Assembly: GCF_900130025.1 (NCBI RefSeq)
Contig: NZ_FQXR01000016.1
Location: 1 to 58,670 of the forward strand
DNA length: 58,670 bases
Origin: Sporanaerobacter acetigenes DSM 13106
GTDB lineage: Bacteria; Bacillota; Clostridia; Tissierellales; Sporanaerobacteraceae
Direction of reading: 5' to 3'
Both the position numbers and the translations under genes were made by a program. Below the pieces are notes generated by a model. The model was not told the origin of the DNA. It made no database searches and worked only from the letters and a program-made list of their open reading frames with translations. Shown in pieces: positions 43,716-52,545 of the stretch; position 1 is the stretch's first letter; the number at the start of each line of letters is the position of its first letter.

Positions 43716-44510
43716 TTAAAAATTATATACTTTAGATACTTTGTCTCTATGTGTAAGATCTAAAGTTATATCAGTATGTACATCTATTCCTGAGTCTTCT
43801 AATATGTTTTTTACAGTTTTGTATGCTAAAAGTGGAAAGTTGTTTTCTTGACTTAAATGACCTAACAAAGCTATTTCTCCATTTCCTGAAACAATTTCTG
43901 AAATGATTTTTCCTGCATCATCATTTGAAAGATGCCCTTTTTCTCCCATTATTCTTTTTTTAAGAGGCCAAGGATACTTGCCAACTTTCAGCATCTCTAA
44001 ATCATGATTTGACTCTATCAAGTAAAGAGAGGATCCTTTAATATATTCCTTCATATCTTCATTTACCCATCCTGTATCAGTTATAATACTTATTTTTTTA
44101 TTTTTATAATATATAGCATATCCTACAGGTTCATATGCATCATGAGAAATATTAAAAGGAAGTATTCCCAAATCCTTAAGTTCAAATTCTTTTCCTGTAT
44201 TAAACGTTTTTATATTGTATTCTTTTATATTTCCTATAGTCTTTCCCATGCCAGACCAAGTGCCTTCATTGGCCAAAATGGGTATATCATATCTCCTTGA
44301 CAATACACCAACTCCTTTGGTGTGATCTATATGTTCATGAGTGACTAATATAGCATCAATGGTATTTGGAAGTACATCTATATCACTCAACAACTCTTCT
44401 ATTTTTTTGCCACTCATCCCTGCGTCTATTAAAATCCTTATATTATCTGTTTCTATATATTGACAATTTCCACTGCTCCCACTTGAAAGGGAACAAAATT
44501 TAAATCCCAT
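43716..44510 (-). CDS. yycJ: WalJ/YycJ-like metallo-beta-lactamase-fold hydrolase
   Basis: 264 residues with the metal motif H58-E-H60-I-D62-H63. Further ligands are likely in FNISHDAYEPVGY and GHLSQENN. Family members act as 5'-3' exonucleases involved in DNA repair or in coordinating cell division. It lies 19 bp after murA. The start follows TTGGAGGAAA. Confidence 0.92.
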   Translation of the reverse strand: MGFKFCSLSSGSSGNCQYIETDNIRILIDAGMSGKKIEELLSDIDVLPNTIDAILVTHEHIDHTKGVGVLSRRYDIPILANEGTWSGMGKTIGNIKEYNIKTFNTGKEFELKDLGILPFNISHDAYEPVGYAIYYKNKKISIITDTGWVNEDMKEYIKGSSLYLIESNHDLEMLKVGKYPWPLKKRIMGEKGHLSNDDAGKIISEIVSGNGEIALLGHLSQENNFPLLAYKTVKNILEDSGIDVHTDITLDLTHRDKVSKVYNF

Positions 44511-44529
44511 TATTTTTCCTCCAATATTG

Positions 44530-45780
44530 CTATACTTTTTTCACATTAGCTCCTATTTTCTTTAATTTAAATACTAAATCTTCATATCCTCTTTCTATAT
44601 GTTGAATTTCTCCTATAGCTGTTGTACCTTCTGCCATAAGCCCTGCCACAACAAGTGCTGCTCCTGCTCTCAAGTCAGTAGCCCTAACTTCTGCTCCCAT
44701 AAGCTTATCTACACCTTTAACAATAGCTGTACTGCCATCTACGCTAATGTCAGCACCCATCCTCTTTAATTCATCTATATATTTAAATCTACTTTCAGAA
44801 ACAGTTTCAGTGACAATACTAGTCCCTTTTACTGTACTTAAAAGAGCAGTCATAGGCTGCTGCAAATCTGTTGGAAATCCTGGATAAGGAAGAGTTTTTA
44901 TATTTACATTTTTTAAATCAAAATCCCCATCGATTTGTATACTATCACCATATTCTATGACTTCTACACCCACTTCTCTAAGTTTCGCTGTCACTGGCTC
45001 TAGATGCACTGGTATGACATTTTTAATAAGCAAATTCCCTTTCGTACCTGCAGCCATTATCATATAAGTGCCAGCCTCTATTTGATCTGGTATAACAGAA
45101 TAATTACAGCCATGGAGCTTTTCTACTCCATTTATCTTTATGACATCTGTCCCTGCTCCTCTTATATCTCCTCCCATAGTATTTATGAAATTCGCCACAT
45201 CTACTATATGAGGTTCTTTAGCCGCATTTTCAATAATAGTAGTTCCCTCTGCCATTGTAGCTGCCATCATAATATTTATAGTGGCTCCTACACTGACTAC
45301 ATCTAGATATATTTTACTTCCTACAAGTTTTTCTGCACTACATTTTATTACTCCATGGTCTATCTCCACTTTTGCACCAAGAGCCTCAAATCCCTTTATA
45401 TGTTGATCTATAGGTCTTACCCCTATATCGCAGCCTCCTGGATATAATACTTCAACTTCTTTAAATCTACTAAGCCCTGCTCCTAAAAGGTAATAGGAAG
45501 CTCTCATTTTCCTAGTTATTTCATCTATAAGTACACATTTTTCAATATTATTTGTATCTATATCTAATATACCATTTCTATCAAGTTTCACGTCTGCACC
45601 AAGCATTCCCATTATTTTTGTTAGGTTTGAGACATCACTTATCATAGGTAAATTTTCTATTCTACATTTGTCACCTGAAAGAACCGTTCCTATAATTATA
45701 GGAAGAGCTGCATTTTTAAATCCACTTATATTAACTTCTCCAATTAATTTATTTCCACCTTCAATTATTATTTTATCCAT
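44530..45780 (-). CDS. murA: UDP-N-acetylglucosamine 1-carboxyvinyltransferase
   Basis: 416 residues. The catalytic and fosfomycin-binding Cys117 is in YPGGCDIGVRPID; K22-N23 in SGFKNAALP bind substrate. First committed step of peptidoglycan synthesis. ATG 45780 is chosen because GAGAGG lies 7 bp upstream, while the frame to 45828 starts in the promoter region (TATAAT-like box further upstream). It is preceded by the yycI terminator, so it is probably transcribed separately from walRK. Confidence 0.95.
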   Translation of the reverse strand: MDKIIIEGGNKLIGEVNISGFKNAALPIIIGTVLSGDKCRIENLPMISDVSNLTKIMGMLGADVKLDRNGILDIDTNNIEKCVLIDEITRKMRASYYLLGAGLSRFKEVEVLYPGGCDIGVRPIDQHIKGFEALGAKVEIDHGVIKCSAEKLVGSKIYLDVVSVGATINIMMAATMAEGTTIIENAAKEPHIVDVANFINTMGGDIRGAGTDVIKINGVEKLHGCNYSVIPDQIEAGTYMIMAAGTKGNLLIKNVIPVHLEPVTAKLREVGVEVIEYGDSIQIDGDFDLKNVNIKTLPYPGFPTDLQQPMTALLSTVKGTSIVTETVSESRFKYIDELKRMGADISVDGSTAIVKGVDKLMGAEVRATDLRAGAALVVAGLMAEGTTAIGEIQHIERGYEDLVFKLKKIGANVKKV

Positions 45781-45869
45781 TGTTAAACCTCTCTTTCTAA
45801 TGGAGGAATCAGTAGTTATCAATAACATTATACCGCTAAATGTAAATATAATCTATATTAAAAAGAAAA

Positions 45870-45893
45870 AAGAAGAATCCATGATTCTTCTAA
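45870..45893 (-). terminator. Terminator of the wal operon
   Basis: AGAAGAATCATGGATTCTTCT hairpin then TTTTTCTTTTT on the minus strand, immediately after the yycI stop. Confidence 0.8.
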
Positions 45894-46738
45894 TTAGTAT
45901 TCATCTAATAATATTTTACTTCCATCATCAAATTGTATTCTCCAAGCTGGTATAGCTTTACCTTCTCTTGTTTTTTTAGGGTCATTTATATCTTCATGCC
46001 TTGAGGGATCAAAATAATAGCACAATGAAATATCTTCAATAGTTTTCCCATAAGCTTCTTCCATTGTTAAAAGACCCAATATGGCTTTTGGTGCCGTACT
46101 TATGTATATTTGATTTTCACCAATTTCTTTGGTATTTAACCAAAAGCGTTCAAATCTTTTAACTCCACATTTATCTATCTCAAATTTTGTATAAGTTTTT
46201 TCTACATACAATCCCTCATATATTTTAGTATATTCTAAATAATATATGCCATTGTCATTTTTTATAAAACTAAGTTTCATATCATCCATAGAAAACCTTT
46301 TTTCCTTTAAAAAATCCTCTGCAATAGAAATAGCCTTTTCTTTATCTAATTTAGCATATTTTTCTTTATCATCACTGTTTTCATATATTAGAGTTTTCCC
46401 ATCAAGAAGGGTAACTTTCTCTTTATTTATTTGAAATTCTACCTTTCCCTCTTCTTGCTCAACGCCAATAGTCTTTCCTCCAAAAAAATTGTTATTTATT
46501 TCATCTATGCCTTTTTTTCATATTCAACATTCATCATACTCAAGGAAGGTTGCGTATTTGGTATTTTACAATTTACTTTAATGTTTTTCGATTGAAGAAG
46601 ACCAACTGCATTTTCTATAAAACCTTCTTTAATCGTAGGCTCATCTATGTTTTCATTGTCAAAAAGCACATGGGCTAAAAGCAAATTAGTTACAATAAAG
46701 GCTATTATTAAAATAGTTTTTGCTTTTGACCAGTCCAT
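45894..46738 (-). CDS. yycI: YycI (WalK regulator), split by a -1 frame change at A7
   Basis: The N-terminal frame (46738-46505) has a short cytoplasmic end MDWSKAKTIL, a membrane helix and 45 more residues, then stops at TAG. The -1 frame continues without a break to 45894 and carries the YycI C-terminal domain (TMEEAYGKTIEDISLCYYF, then WRIQFDDG). The switch falls at GAAAAAAAGG (T7 on the plus strand, 46512-46518), which in the reading frame is A-AAA-AAG, the classic slippery heptamer. Possible causes: programmed frameshift, transcript slippage, a true one-base loss, or a sequence error. YycI and YycH restrain or tune WalK in the membrane. Confidence 0.85.
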
Positions 46739-46764
46739 TTATATTCACCATCCACACACTCTCC

Positions 46765-48201
46765 CTATACTTTCCCTTTTTCATATATCAATTTTCCAGT
46801 ATAGACATCAAAAACATAAATCCTTCCTTTTATGTTTATAGCCCATACTCCTATCAATTTTTCATTACTCTCTTTTTTACATGGATCAAAATATGCCAAA
46901 GAAATATCTTCAATAGATTCCATTATCTTCTCATTTAAATCTTCTATCCTTACATCTTCAGTTATGCCCATATCTTCTACATATCTTTCTTCAAGTAAAT
47001 CAAAATTCATATCAATGACTTCAAATGCTGATAACATATTTTCTTGTTCAATTGCTTCTTTATATATAGGTACATGCATATCTTTTCTGACAAATCTCTT
47101 ATATACTTTTACATATTTATTGAAAACCTCTATTTGTATAAAATCTTCTACCTCATCACTGCCTAAAATAAGGGGAATCCCTCTTATTCTATATTTAAAA
47201 GTAAATTTATATCCTAAATTGTTATCTGATCTTATTTCTTCAATTTTATCCAAATACATTTCCCTTGGTGGTCCTGAATGACTAGAGATAAAATCAGCTG
47301 CAGTATTTAAACTGATATATAAATTTCTTTCTGTAACAGGCTCGTCTAAGGGAGAAAAATATTCAAGCAAACCATTTTTATGGATTTTTAAAACCTTTTG
47401 ATTATATATATATATGGTTGAACCATTATTTTCCACAATTTCTCGTAAATAGTCTATATTCTTGTTGAAAAATTTCTCTGCAATCATCCTTATTTCGTCT
47501 CTATTATCTATCCTTATTTCATTTTGAACAAATACACTGGGAATTTCATTAGCCATTTCAAAAGGAATGTATATATCATTGTTGCTACCTAATGTATCTC
47601 TAATAGAATAATACCTTGTATATTCTTCTTCTGCTTCTATTCCACTTAAAATTTCCCTTAACGCCCTCGTTTGAATGTTTAAATCTGATATTTTTAAATA
47701 AGTATCATCATTGCAAAAAATTATAAATGGATTGCCTTTTTCAAGATATATATATATATTATTTACTTTAGATATCCTTTCTGTAATGTTGTTTGGCTCT
47801 TTAACATCTAGTGCTTTAGCTAAAATATAAGTATTCATTTCTTCTGCAAAATAAAAATTTATAGACTTATTGTTTTGATATTTTAAAAATTCCTCTTTTT
47901 TCATATGTGATACTTTATAATTCTTCTCAGATAGTGCTTTTTTTAAAATCATTTTCCCGCCAGGCCAAAGCCCATATTTTTCATCTGAATAAAGAAGTGT
48001 ATGATTTTTATCGCTAAAATTTAAAAGGATTTTATCAGGGATAAGCATATCTGAAAAAAGGTAAGAACTACCAATTCCTTCTTTGATCTTAAATACAGGA
48101 ATCATTTCACTAGGTATTTTAATCCACAATTTTTTTGTCAAAAAAATACTAATACAAACCAACAGTATAAGGAATAGTGTTTTTAAATCCTCTTTGTTCA
48201 T
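46765..48201 (-). CDS. yycH: YycH, WalK regulatory protein
   Basis: 478 residues with one N-terminal membrane helix (LFLILLVCISIFLTK) and a large extracellular part with repeated YycH/YycI-type modules. AYFDPCKKESNEKLIGVWAI near the end matches the corresponding YycI region. With YycI it contacts WalK near the membrane. 26 bp separate it from yycI. AAGGAGATG precedes the ATG. Confidence 0.88.
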   Translation of the reverse strand: MNKEDLKTLFLILLVCISIFLTKKLWIKIPSEMIPVFKIKEGIGSSYLFSDMLIPDKILLNFSDKNHTLLYSDEKYGLWPGGKMILKKALSEKNYKVSHMKKEEFLKYQNNKSINFYFAEEMNTYILAKALDVKEPNNITERISKVNNIYIYLEKGNPFIIFCNDDTYLKISDLNIQTRALREILSGIEAEEEYTRYYSIRDTLGSNNDIYIPFEMANEIPSVFVQNEIRIDNRDEIRMIAEKFFNKNIDYLREIVENNGSTIYIYNQKVLKIHKNGLLEYFSPLDEPVTERNLYISLNTAADFISSHSGPPREMYLDKIEEIRSDNNLGYKFTFKYRIRGIPLILGSDEVEDFIQIEVFNKYVKVYKRFVRKDMHVPIYKEAIEQENMLSAFEVIDMNFDLLEERYVEDMGITEDVRIEDLNEKIMESIEDISLAYFDPCKKESNEKLIGVWAINIKGRIYVFDVYTGKLIYEKGKV

Positions 48202-48231
48202 GAAAGCTCATCTCCTTATACCATTGATTTT

Positions 48232-48753
48232 TTATTCCATAAAATCTGATATTTTTTTGTTCCCAATATCATTGGCAGCTTTGCTAGCTTGAGATATATC
48301 TGATACATATATTATCTTTTGATCTATTACTTGATCAGATTCATTTCTAAAAGTAATCACAATCTTATTTACTCCCAATATAAGTTCCATTTGCTTTGAA
48401 AAAAGCCCTGAACTACCTATCTTTATAGTTTCACTATATCTTTTTATATAGTCTTTTTCTCCTGGAAGGTTCTCCAAATTGAAATTACTTCTAGTCATAT
48501 CAGTAGTTCCATAAGCATCAATAATAACGGTAGTTCCTCTTGGAGCTTTGCCTGATATTGCTATAATTTTGTCTGGTGTAGCAAAGACATTTTCTTCTGG
48601 ACTTATAACTTGATATTTATTGTTATCTTGTACAGAAATAGTTTTAGCACTTGCACTTCTTCTTGCATAAGAATTACCTGCTGCATATCCAATAGGACTA
48701 TTTATGAAAATAGTGGTTATAACTAATGTTCCAATAATAAATTTCTTCCACAT
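48232..48753 (-). CDS. Secreted protein in the wal operon
   Basis: 173 residues: signal peptide (WKKFIIGTLVITTIFINSPIGYAA, cleavage likely after about residue 25) and a beta-rich domain (about 60-150; ISGKAPRGTTVIIDAYGTTD) resembling an Ig-like or Big fold. The role is unknown; its position between walK and yycH suggests an envelope function. A WalR-type box (48810-48826) and -10 lie directly upstream, so it may have its own WalR-controlled promoter. Confidence 0.75.
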   Translation of the reverse strand: MWKKFIIGTLVITTIFINSPIGYAAGNSYARRSASAKTISVQDNNKYQVISPEENVFATPDKIIAISGKAPRGTTVIIDAYGTTDMTRSNFNLENLPGEKDYIKRYSETIKIGSSGLFSKQMELILGVNKIVITFRNESDQVIDQKIIYVSDISQASKAANDIGNKKISDFME

Positions 48754-48793
48754 TTAGCCAGCCTCCTTAATCCAATTACATTTCATCATTTTT

Positions 48794-48826
48794 ATTATAT
48801 AACAAGTATATTACAATCATATTACA
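48794..48826 (-). promoter_or_regulatory. WalR box and -10 upstream of the secreted-protein gene
   Basis: Minus strand TGTAAT-ATGAT-TGTAAT (48826-48810) is a perfect TGTWAH-N5-TGTWAH. TATAAT follows at 48799-48794. The box covers the -35 position, the usual arrangement for activation by WalR. Confidence 0.75.
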
Positions 48827-48843
48827 GCCCAGTTAAAAATGAA

Positions 48844-50661
48844 TTACACCCTAGTCCCTATAGGCAGAACAATGTCAACTTCTGTTCCCATATTGTACTC
48901 ACTGCTTAAAACTATTCTTCCATTGTGAGCCTCTATTATCTGCTTTGCAATAGAAAGACCCAATCCTGTCCCTCCAAGATCACGACTTCTTGCTTTATCC
49001 ACTCTATAAAATCTTTCAAAAATTCTTTCTCTATCTTTTTCAGGAATTCCTATTCCATTGTCTTTTATATTTATGACAACATCATTTTCCACTCTATTTA
49101 CAGTAACATATATTTCTCCATTTTCAGGTGTATATTTTATTGCATTAGATAATATATTTAGTATTACCTGCTCAATACCATCTTTATCACCAACAACATT
49201 TGGAAGATCTTCTTGCATATCTATAATAAGAGAGTGATTTTTCTCTTTAAAAGATAAATCTAATTTCATACAAGCTTCCCTCAATAATTTTTCTACATCT
49301 ATATCAATCTTTTTCCACTTTGTCTTGTTATAGTCCATATTAGACAATTGCAATAAGTCTCTGACAATCCTAGCCATTCTATCGCATTCCCCATCTATGA
49401 CCATTAAAAATCTATTGGACAATTCTTCATCCAAATCTTCATTCTCTATTAAAGTTTCAGTATAGCTCTTAATTGTAGTAATTGGAGTCTTTAATTCATG
49501 GGAGACATTTGCAACAAATTCTCTCCTCATATTATCTAATTTATGCTGTTCTGTAATGTCTTGGAATACTATTATTACCCCTACTATATTGTTTTTTTCA
49601 TTTTTAAAAGGAGCATATTTTACTCTATATACAGATTGGCCTATTTCTACAGTTTCATCACCTTCTAAATTGTCTATATTTTCCTGTTTTAACCTTTTTA
49701 AGTTTATATCCTTGTCAAGTATTGTAACTTTTTCTCTTGTATTTGGGTTAGATAATTTTTCATAATCTATTCCCAAAATATTAGAAGCTATAGGATTTGA
49801 ATGAATGATGTAGCCTTCCCTATCTATAGCTATAACTCCATCAGCCATATATCTAAAAATCGTATCTAATTTACTTCTCTCTAAATCTATCTCCTTAATA
49901 GTATCTTTTAACTTCAATGTGAGATAATTAAACATACTAGCTAGCTGTCCTATTTCATCATTAGATTTAACTTCAACAAATTGGTCAAAATCACCCTTGG
50001 CCATTTTTTCTGCTTTGATGGTTACATCTCTTATTGGTTCTGTGATACTGCTCGCAATTAAAAATCCCAAAAATACAGTTATAGCTAATGCTAGCAAAGT
50101 AGCTTTTGTAAGTATTATCTTTGATTCATCTATATTTTCATATATTTCACTCAAATCTGCTGTCATATAAAGTATTCCCTTTATTTGACCAAATTCATCT
50201 ACAACTGGATATGCTAAATGTTTCAATGTAGTATCTTCATTGTTATCCTTTACTATGCCATCACACTTTTTTTCACTTTCAAAGGCTTTCAAAATAAGTG
50301 AAGGATCTAAAAATTTATAAACCAGTGCATTTTGCCCTACTATCTTTTCATAATTTTTTGATGTAGTAGCTATAATGGTTGGCACATCTTCATTGTCTAT
50401 AACATATAGAGTTTCTGTTCCATCTAATCTCCATTCATTGATCGTCTTTTGAATATCTTTAGCTACACTTCTCCAGTTATCTTCTGAAATATACGAAGAA
50501 GTATTAATTATAGTTTCCATATGTTGTTCCATGGTGTTTTCTATATGACTTAACTGTTGATTTTCAAGTTTTTCAACTATGAATACTCCTACTATGACCA
50601 TGGCTATAAATACTAACAAAAAATATACTATAATAAATTTCCATCTTATGCTTGAGAACAT
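48844..50661 (-). CDS. walK: Sensor histidine kinase WalK
   Basis: 605 residues, the normal WalK length: TM1 (about 8-30), extracellular domain (31-180), TM2 (about 184-206), HAMP (206-258), PAS (about 260-370, GVIAIDREGYIIHSNP), HisKA NVSHELKTPITT with H388, and HATPase with GTGLGLSIAK. It senses cell-wall state and phosphorylates WalR. It follows walR by 5 bp. Confidence 0.96.
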   Translation of the reverse strand: MFSSIRWKFIIVYFLLVFIAMVIVGVFIVEKLENQQLSHIENTMEQHMETIINTSSYISEDNWRSVAKDIQKTINEWRLDGTETLYVIDNEDVPTIIATTSKNYEKIVGQNALVYKFLDPSLILKAFESEKKCDGIVKDNNEDTTLKHLAYPVVDEFGQIKGILYMTADLSEIYENIDESKIILTKATLLALAITVFLGFLIASSITEPIRDVTIKAEKMAKGDFDQFVEVKSNDEIGQLASMFNYLTLKLKDTIKEIDLERSKLDTIFRYMADGVIAIDREGYIIHSNPIASNILGIDYEKLSNPNTREKVTILDKDINLKRLKQENIDNLEGDETVEIGQSVYRVKYAPFKNEKNNIVGVIIVFQDITEQHKLDNMRREFVANVSHELKTPITTIKSYTETLIENEDLDEELSNRFLMVIDGECDRMARIVRDLLQLSNMDYNKTKWKKIDIDVEKLLREACMKLDLSFKEKNHSLIIDMQEDLPNVVGDKDGIEQVILNILSNAIKYTPENGEIYVTVNRVENDVVINIKDNGIGIPEKDRERIFERFYRVDKARSRDLGGTGLGLSIAKQIIEAHNGRIVLSSEYNMGTEVDIVLPIGTRV

Positions 50662-50666
50662 TTTTA

Positions 50667-51359
50667 CTAGCCCCTTCCGAAATAGTAGCCTACTCCTCTC
50701 TTAGTAAGTATGTATTTATACTCTCCATTTTCATCTTCTATTTTTTCTCTAAGCCTTCTTACCGTTACATCCACTGTACGAATATCCCCATAATATTCAT
50801 ATCCCCATACTTCTTCTAACAGTTGCTCCCGCGAAAAAACTTGTTCTGCACTGGAAGCAAGAAATTTCAGCAATTCAAATTCTCTAAGGGTAAGCTCTAC
50901 TACCTCTCCACATTTTTTTACCTCATATTTGTTCAAATCTATAGATAAATCTCCTGAAACTATTATTTCACCATTTATTGCCTCACCATTAGAAAATTCC
51001 ACTCGTCTTAAATTTGCCTTGACTCTAGCCATAAGCTCTCTCATACTAAAAGGTTTTGTCACATAGTCATCGGCACCTAATTCCAAACCCAGTACTTTAT
51101 CTACTTCTTCCTCTTTAGCTGTAAGCATAAGTACTGGGATTTTTAATTCTTTTCGTATTTCCTTCAAAACTTGAAAACCATCTTTTTTAGGAAGCATAAT
51201 ATCAAGTAAAACTAAATCTGGTGAAGTCTTAAAAACTTTTTCAATAGCTTCTTCACCATCATAAGCCACTTCAACCATAAATCCTTCTTTTTCTAAATTA
51301 AACTTCAATATATCGGCAATAGATTTCTCATCATCAACTACTAATATCTTTTTATCCAT
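50667..51359 (-). CDS. walR: Response regulator WalR
   Basis: 230 residues from ATG 51359 (GGAGTGAT upstream). Receiver with D8-D9, phospho-acceptor D53 (LLDIMLPK), T80 and K102. OmpR-type winged helix with DIRTVDVTVRRLREKIED and GVGYYFG. In Firmicutes this regulator is usually essential and controls peptidoglycan hydrolases through TGTWAH-N5-TGTWAH boxes. Two such boxes occur in this window (48810 and 58167). Confidence 0.96.
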   Translation of the reverse strand: MDKKILVVDDEKSIADILKFNLEKEGFMVEVAYDGEEAIEKVFKTSPDLVLLDIMLPKKDGFQVLKEIRKELKIPVLMLTAKEEEVDKVLGLELGADDYVTKPFSMRELMARVKANLRRVEFSNGEAINGEIIVSGDLSIDLNKYEVKKCGEVVELTLREFELLKFLASSAEQVFSREQLLEEVWGYEYYGDIRTVDVTVRRLREKIEDENGEYKYILTKRGVGYYFGRG

Positions 51360-51404
51360 AAACAAATCACTCCATTTATAGTTTGTCCTATTTTTGTTAA
51401 CAAT

Positions 51405-52202
51405 TTAGTCAATATCTTTAAATTTCACCTTTAATGACATCTCAACTGACTTTTTGATATTTTTGCCATTACCAAGGCTATCTAACAATAAATTGAATCC
51501 AGTAAAACCATATTCATCAATGATATCTCTCACTATTTCAAAAGATTTCCTATAAGCCACTTCTTCTCTTATACCTTGAAAATTATCATTTAATTCTTCT
51601 ATCCCTATATTTGAAGTCTCATCTTTTCCTGCATCCCAACTAAATCCTATAATAGTATTCTCCATATATAATGAAATACCTTCTGTAAGCCACATAGGAT
51701 AATTCCCTTTTGTCTTTTCATCCACTAAAAGATGAGTAAATTCATGAATATGAGGGCCTGTCTTTCTATAAATCTCTTCTGTATTCTCAATGCCATCACC
51801 CCACATATAAGGAGAAAGAATATTTATTGTCCCACAATAATAAGCTCCCAAAGGCAAGTCCTTATTTTTAAATTTTAATGCCTTCCTAAAATCATCTTCA
51901 CTATTATAAATTATAACAATATTTTTATCTTTTGGAAAGCACTCAAGTTTATTACATACTTCATCATAATGTTCTTCTAATACATCTCCTGTAATAGTTG
52001 CAATATTTTCATCTCCATCATTATATTTTATAAGAAAATGAACGGTATTTAAACTACTATATTTACTAGTATCTTTTAATATCCTTCTTTTTTCTATGTC
52101 CTTTACAATGGAATAAGTTGAAATTTTTAAAAAACCTTCTATAGATATGACAAAAAGTATTATAATAGACAGAATTGAAGTATATACAAATAATTTTTTC
52201 AA
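51405..52202 (-). CDS. Membrane-anchored peptidase MA-like metalloprotease
   Basis: 265 residues: an N-terminal membrane helix or uncleaved signal (about 5-22), then an extracellular zinc peptidase with H153-E-F-T-H157 and E174 in WLTEGISLYME, the gluzincin pattern. The substrate is unknown. It is encoded 45 bp upstream of walR on the same strand and may share its transcript. Confidence 0.82.
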   Translation of the reverse strand: MKKLFVYTSILSIIILFVISIEGFLKISTYSIVKDIEKRRILKDTSKYSSLNTVHFLIKYNDGDENIATITGDVLEEHYDEVCNKLECFPKDKNIVIIYNSEDDFRKALKFKNKDLPLGAYYCGTINILSPYMWGDGIENTEEIYRKTGPHIHEFTHLLVDEKTKGNYPMWLTEGISLYMENTIIGFSWDAGKDETSNIGIEELNDNFQGIREEVAYRKSFEIVRDIIDEYGFTGFNLLLDSLGNGKNIKKSVEMSLKVKFKDID

Positions 52203-52253
52203 AGATTTTCCCCCTTCAATATTTATATATGTAGAACTTTAATAAATATTCTA

Positions 52254-52282
52254 TTGAAATATTTTCCTAAATACTATATAAT
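52254..52282 (+). promoter_or_regulatory. Promoter of the manganese riboswitch transcript
   Basis: TTGAAA (52254-52259), 17 bp, TATAAT (52277-52282), just upstream of the aptamer. Confidence 0.75.
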
Positions 52283-52291
52283 CTTTAATAT

Positions 52292-52375
52292 CAAAGGGGA
52301 GTAGCCCAATACAATTAGTCGTCAAGACGGAACTTTCCCGGCTAATTGTCCTAATTTGTAGGAGGCAAGACCTTT
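52292..52375 (+). ncRNA. yybP-ykoY (Mn2+) riboswitch
   Basis: AAAGGGGAGTAGC opens the element, CGTCAAGACGG and CCCGG follow in the middle, and GGAGGCAAGACC closes it. These are the conserved blocks of the manganese-sensing yybP-ykoY RNA. In this class Mn2+ binding turns on Mn exporters and P-type ATPases. Its last arm (AAGACCTTTG) overlaps the terminator below, which gives the switching choice. Confidence 0.93.
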
Positions 52376-52415
52376 GTTTAGACCTATGAGTCTAAACAAA
52401 GGTCTTTTTATTTTA
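52368..52415 (+). terminator. Riboswitch expression-platform terminator
   Basis: AAGACCTTTGTTTAGAC / GTCTAAACAAAGGTCTT, a 17-bp stem, then TTTATTTTATTTTT. The left arm begins inside the aptamer's closing helix. About 130 bp of AT-rich leader follow before the ATPase gene. Confidence 0.88.
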
Positions 52416-52545
52416 TTTTTATTTATACTATTGTATCAGTTTTCAAATATTCATTCAACAGCTATCCATTAATTAACACTTTTGTTTAATCCCCTTTGCT
52501 TAGTGGTATACTAACAATAACATAGAACAAGGAGGCTAGAAACAC

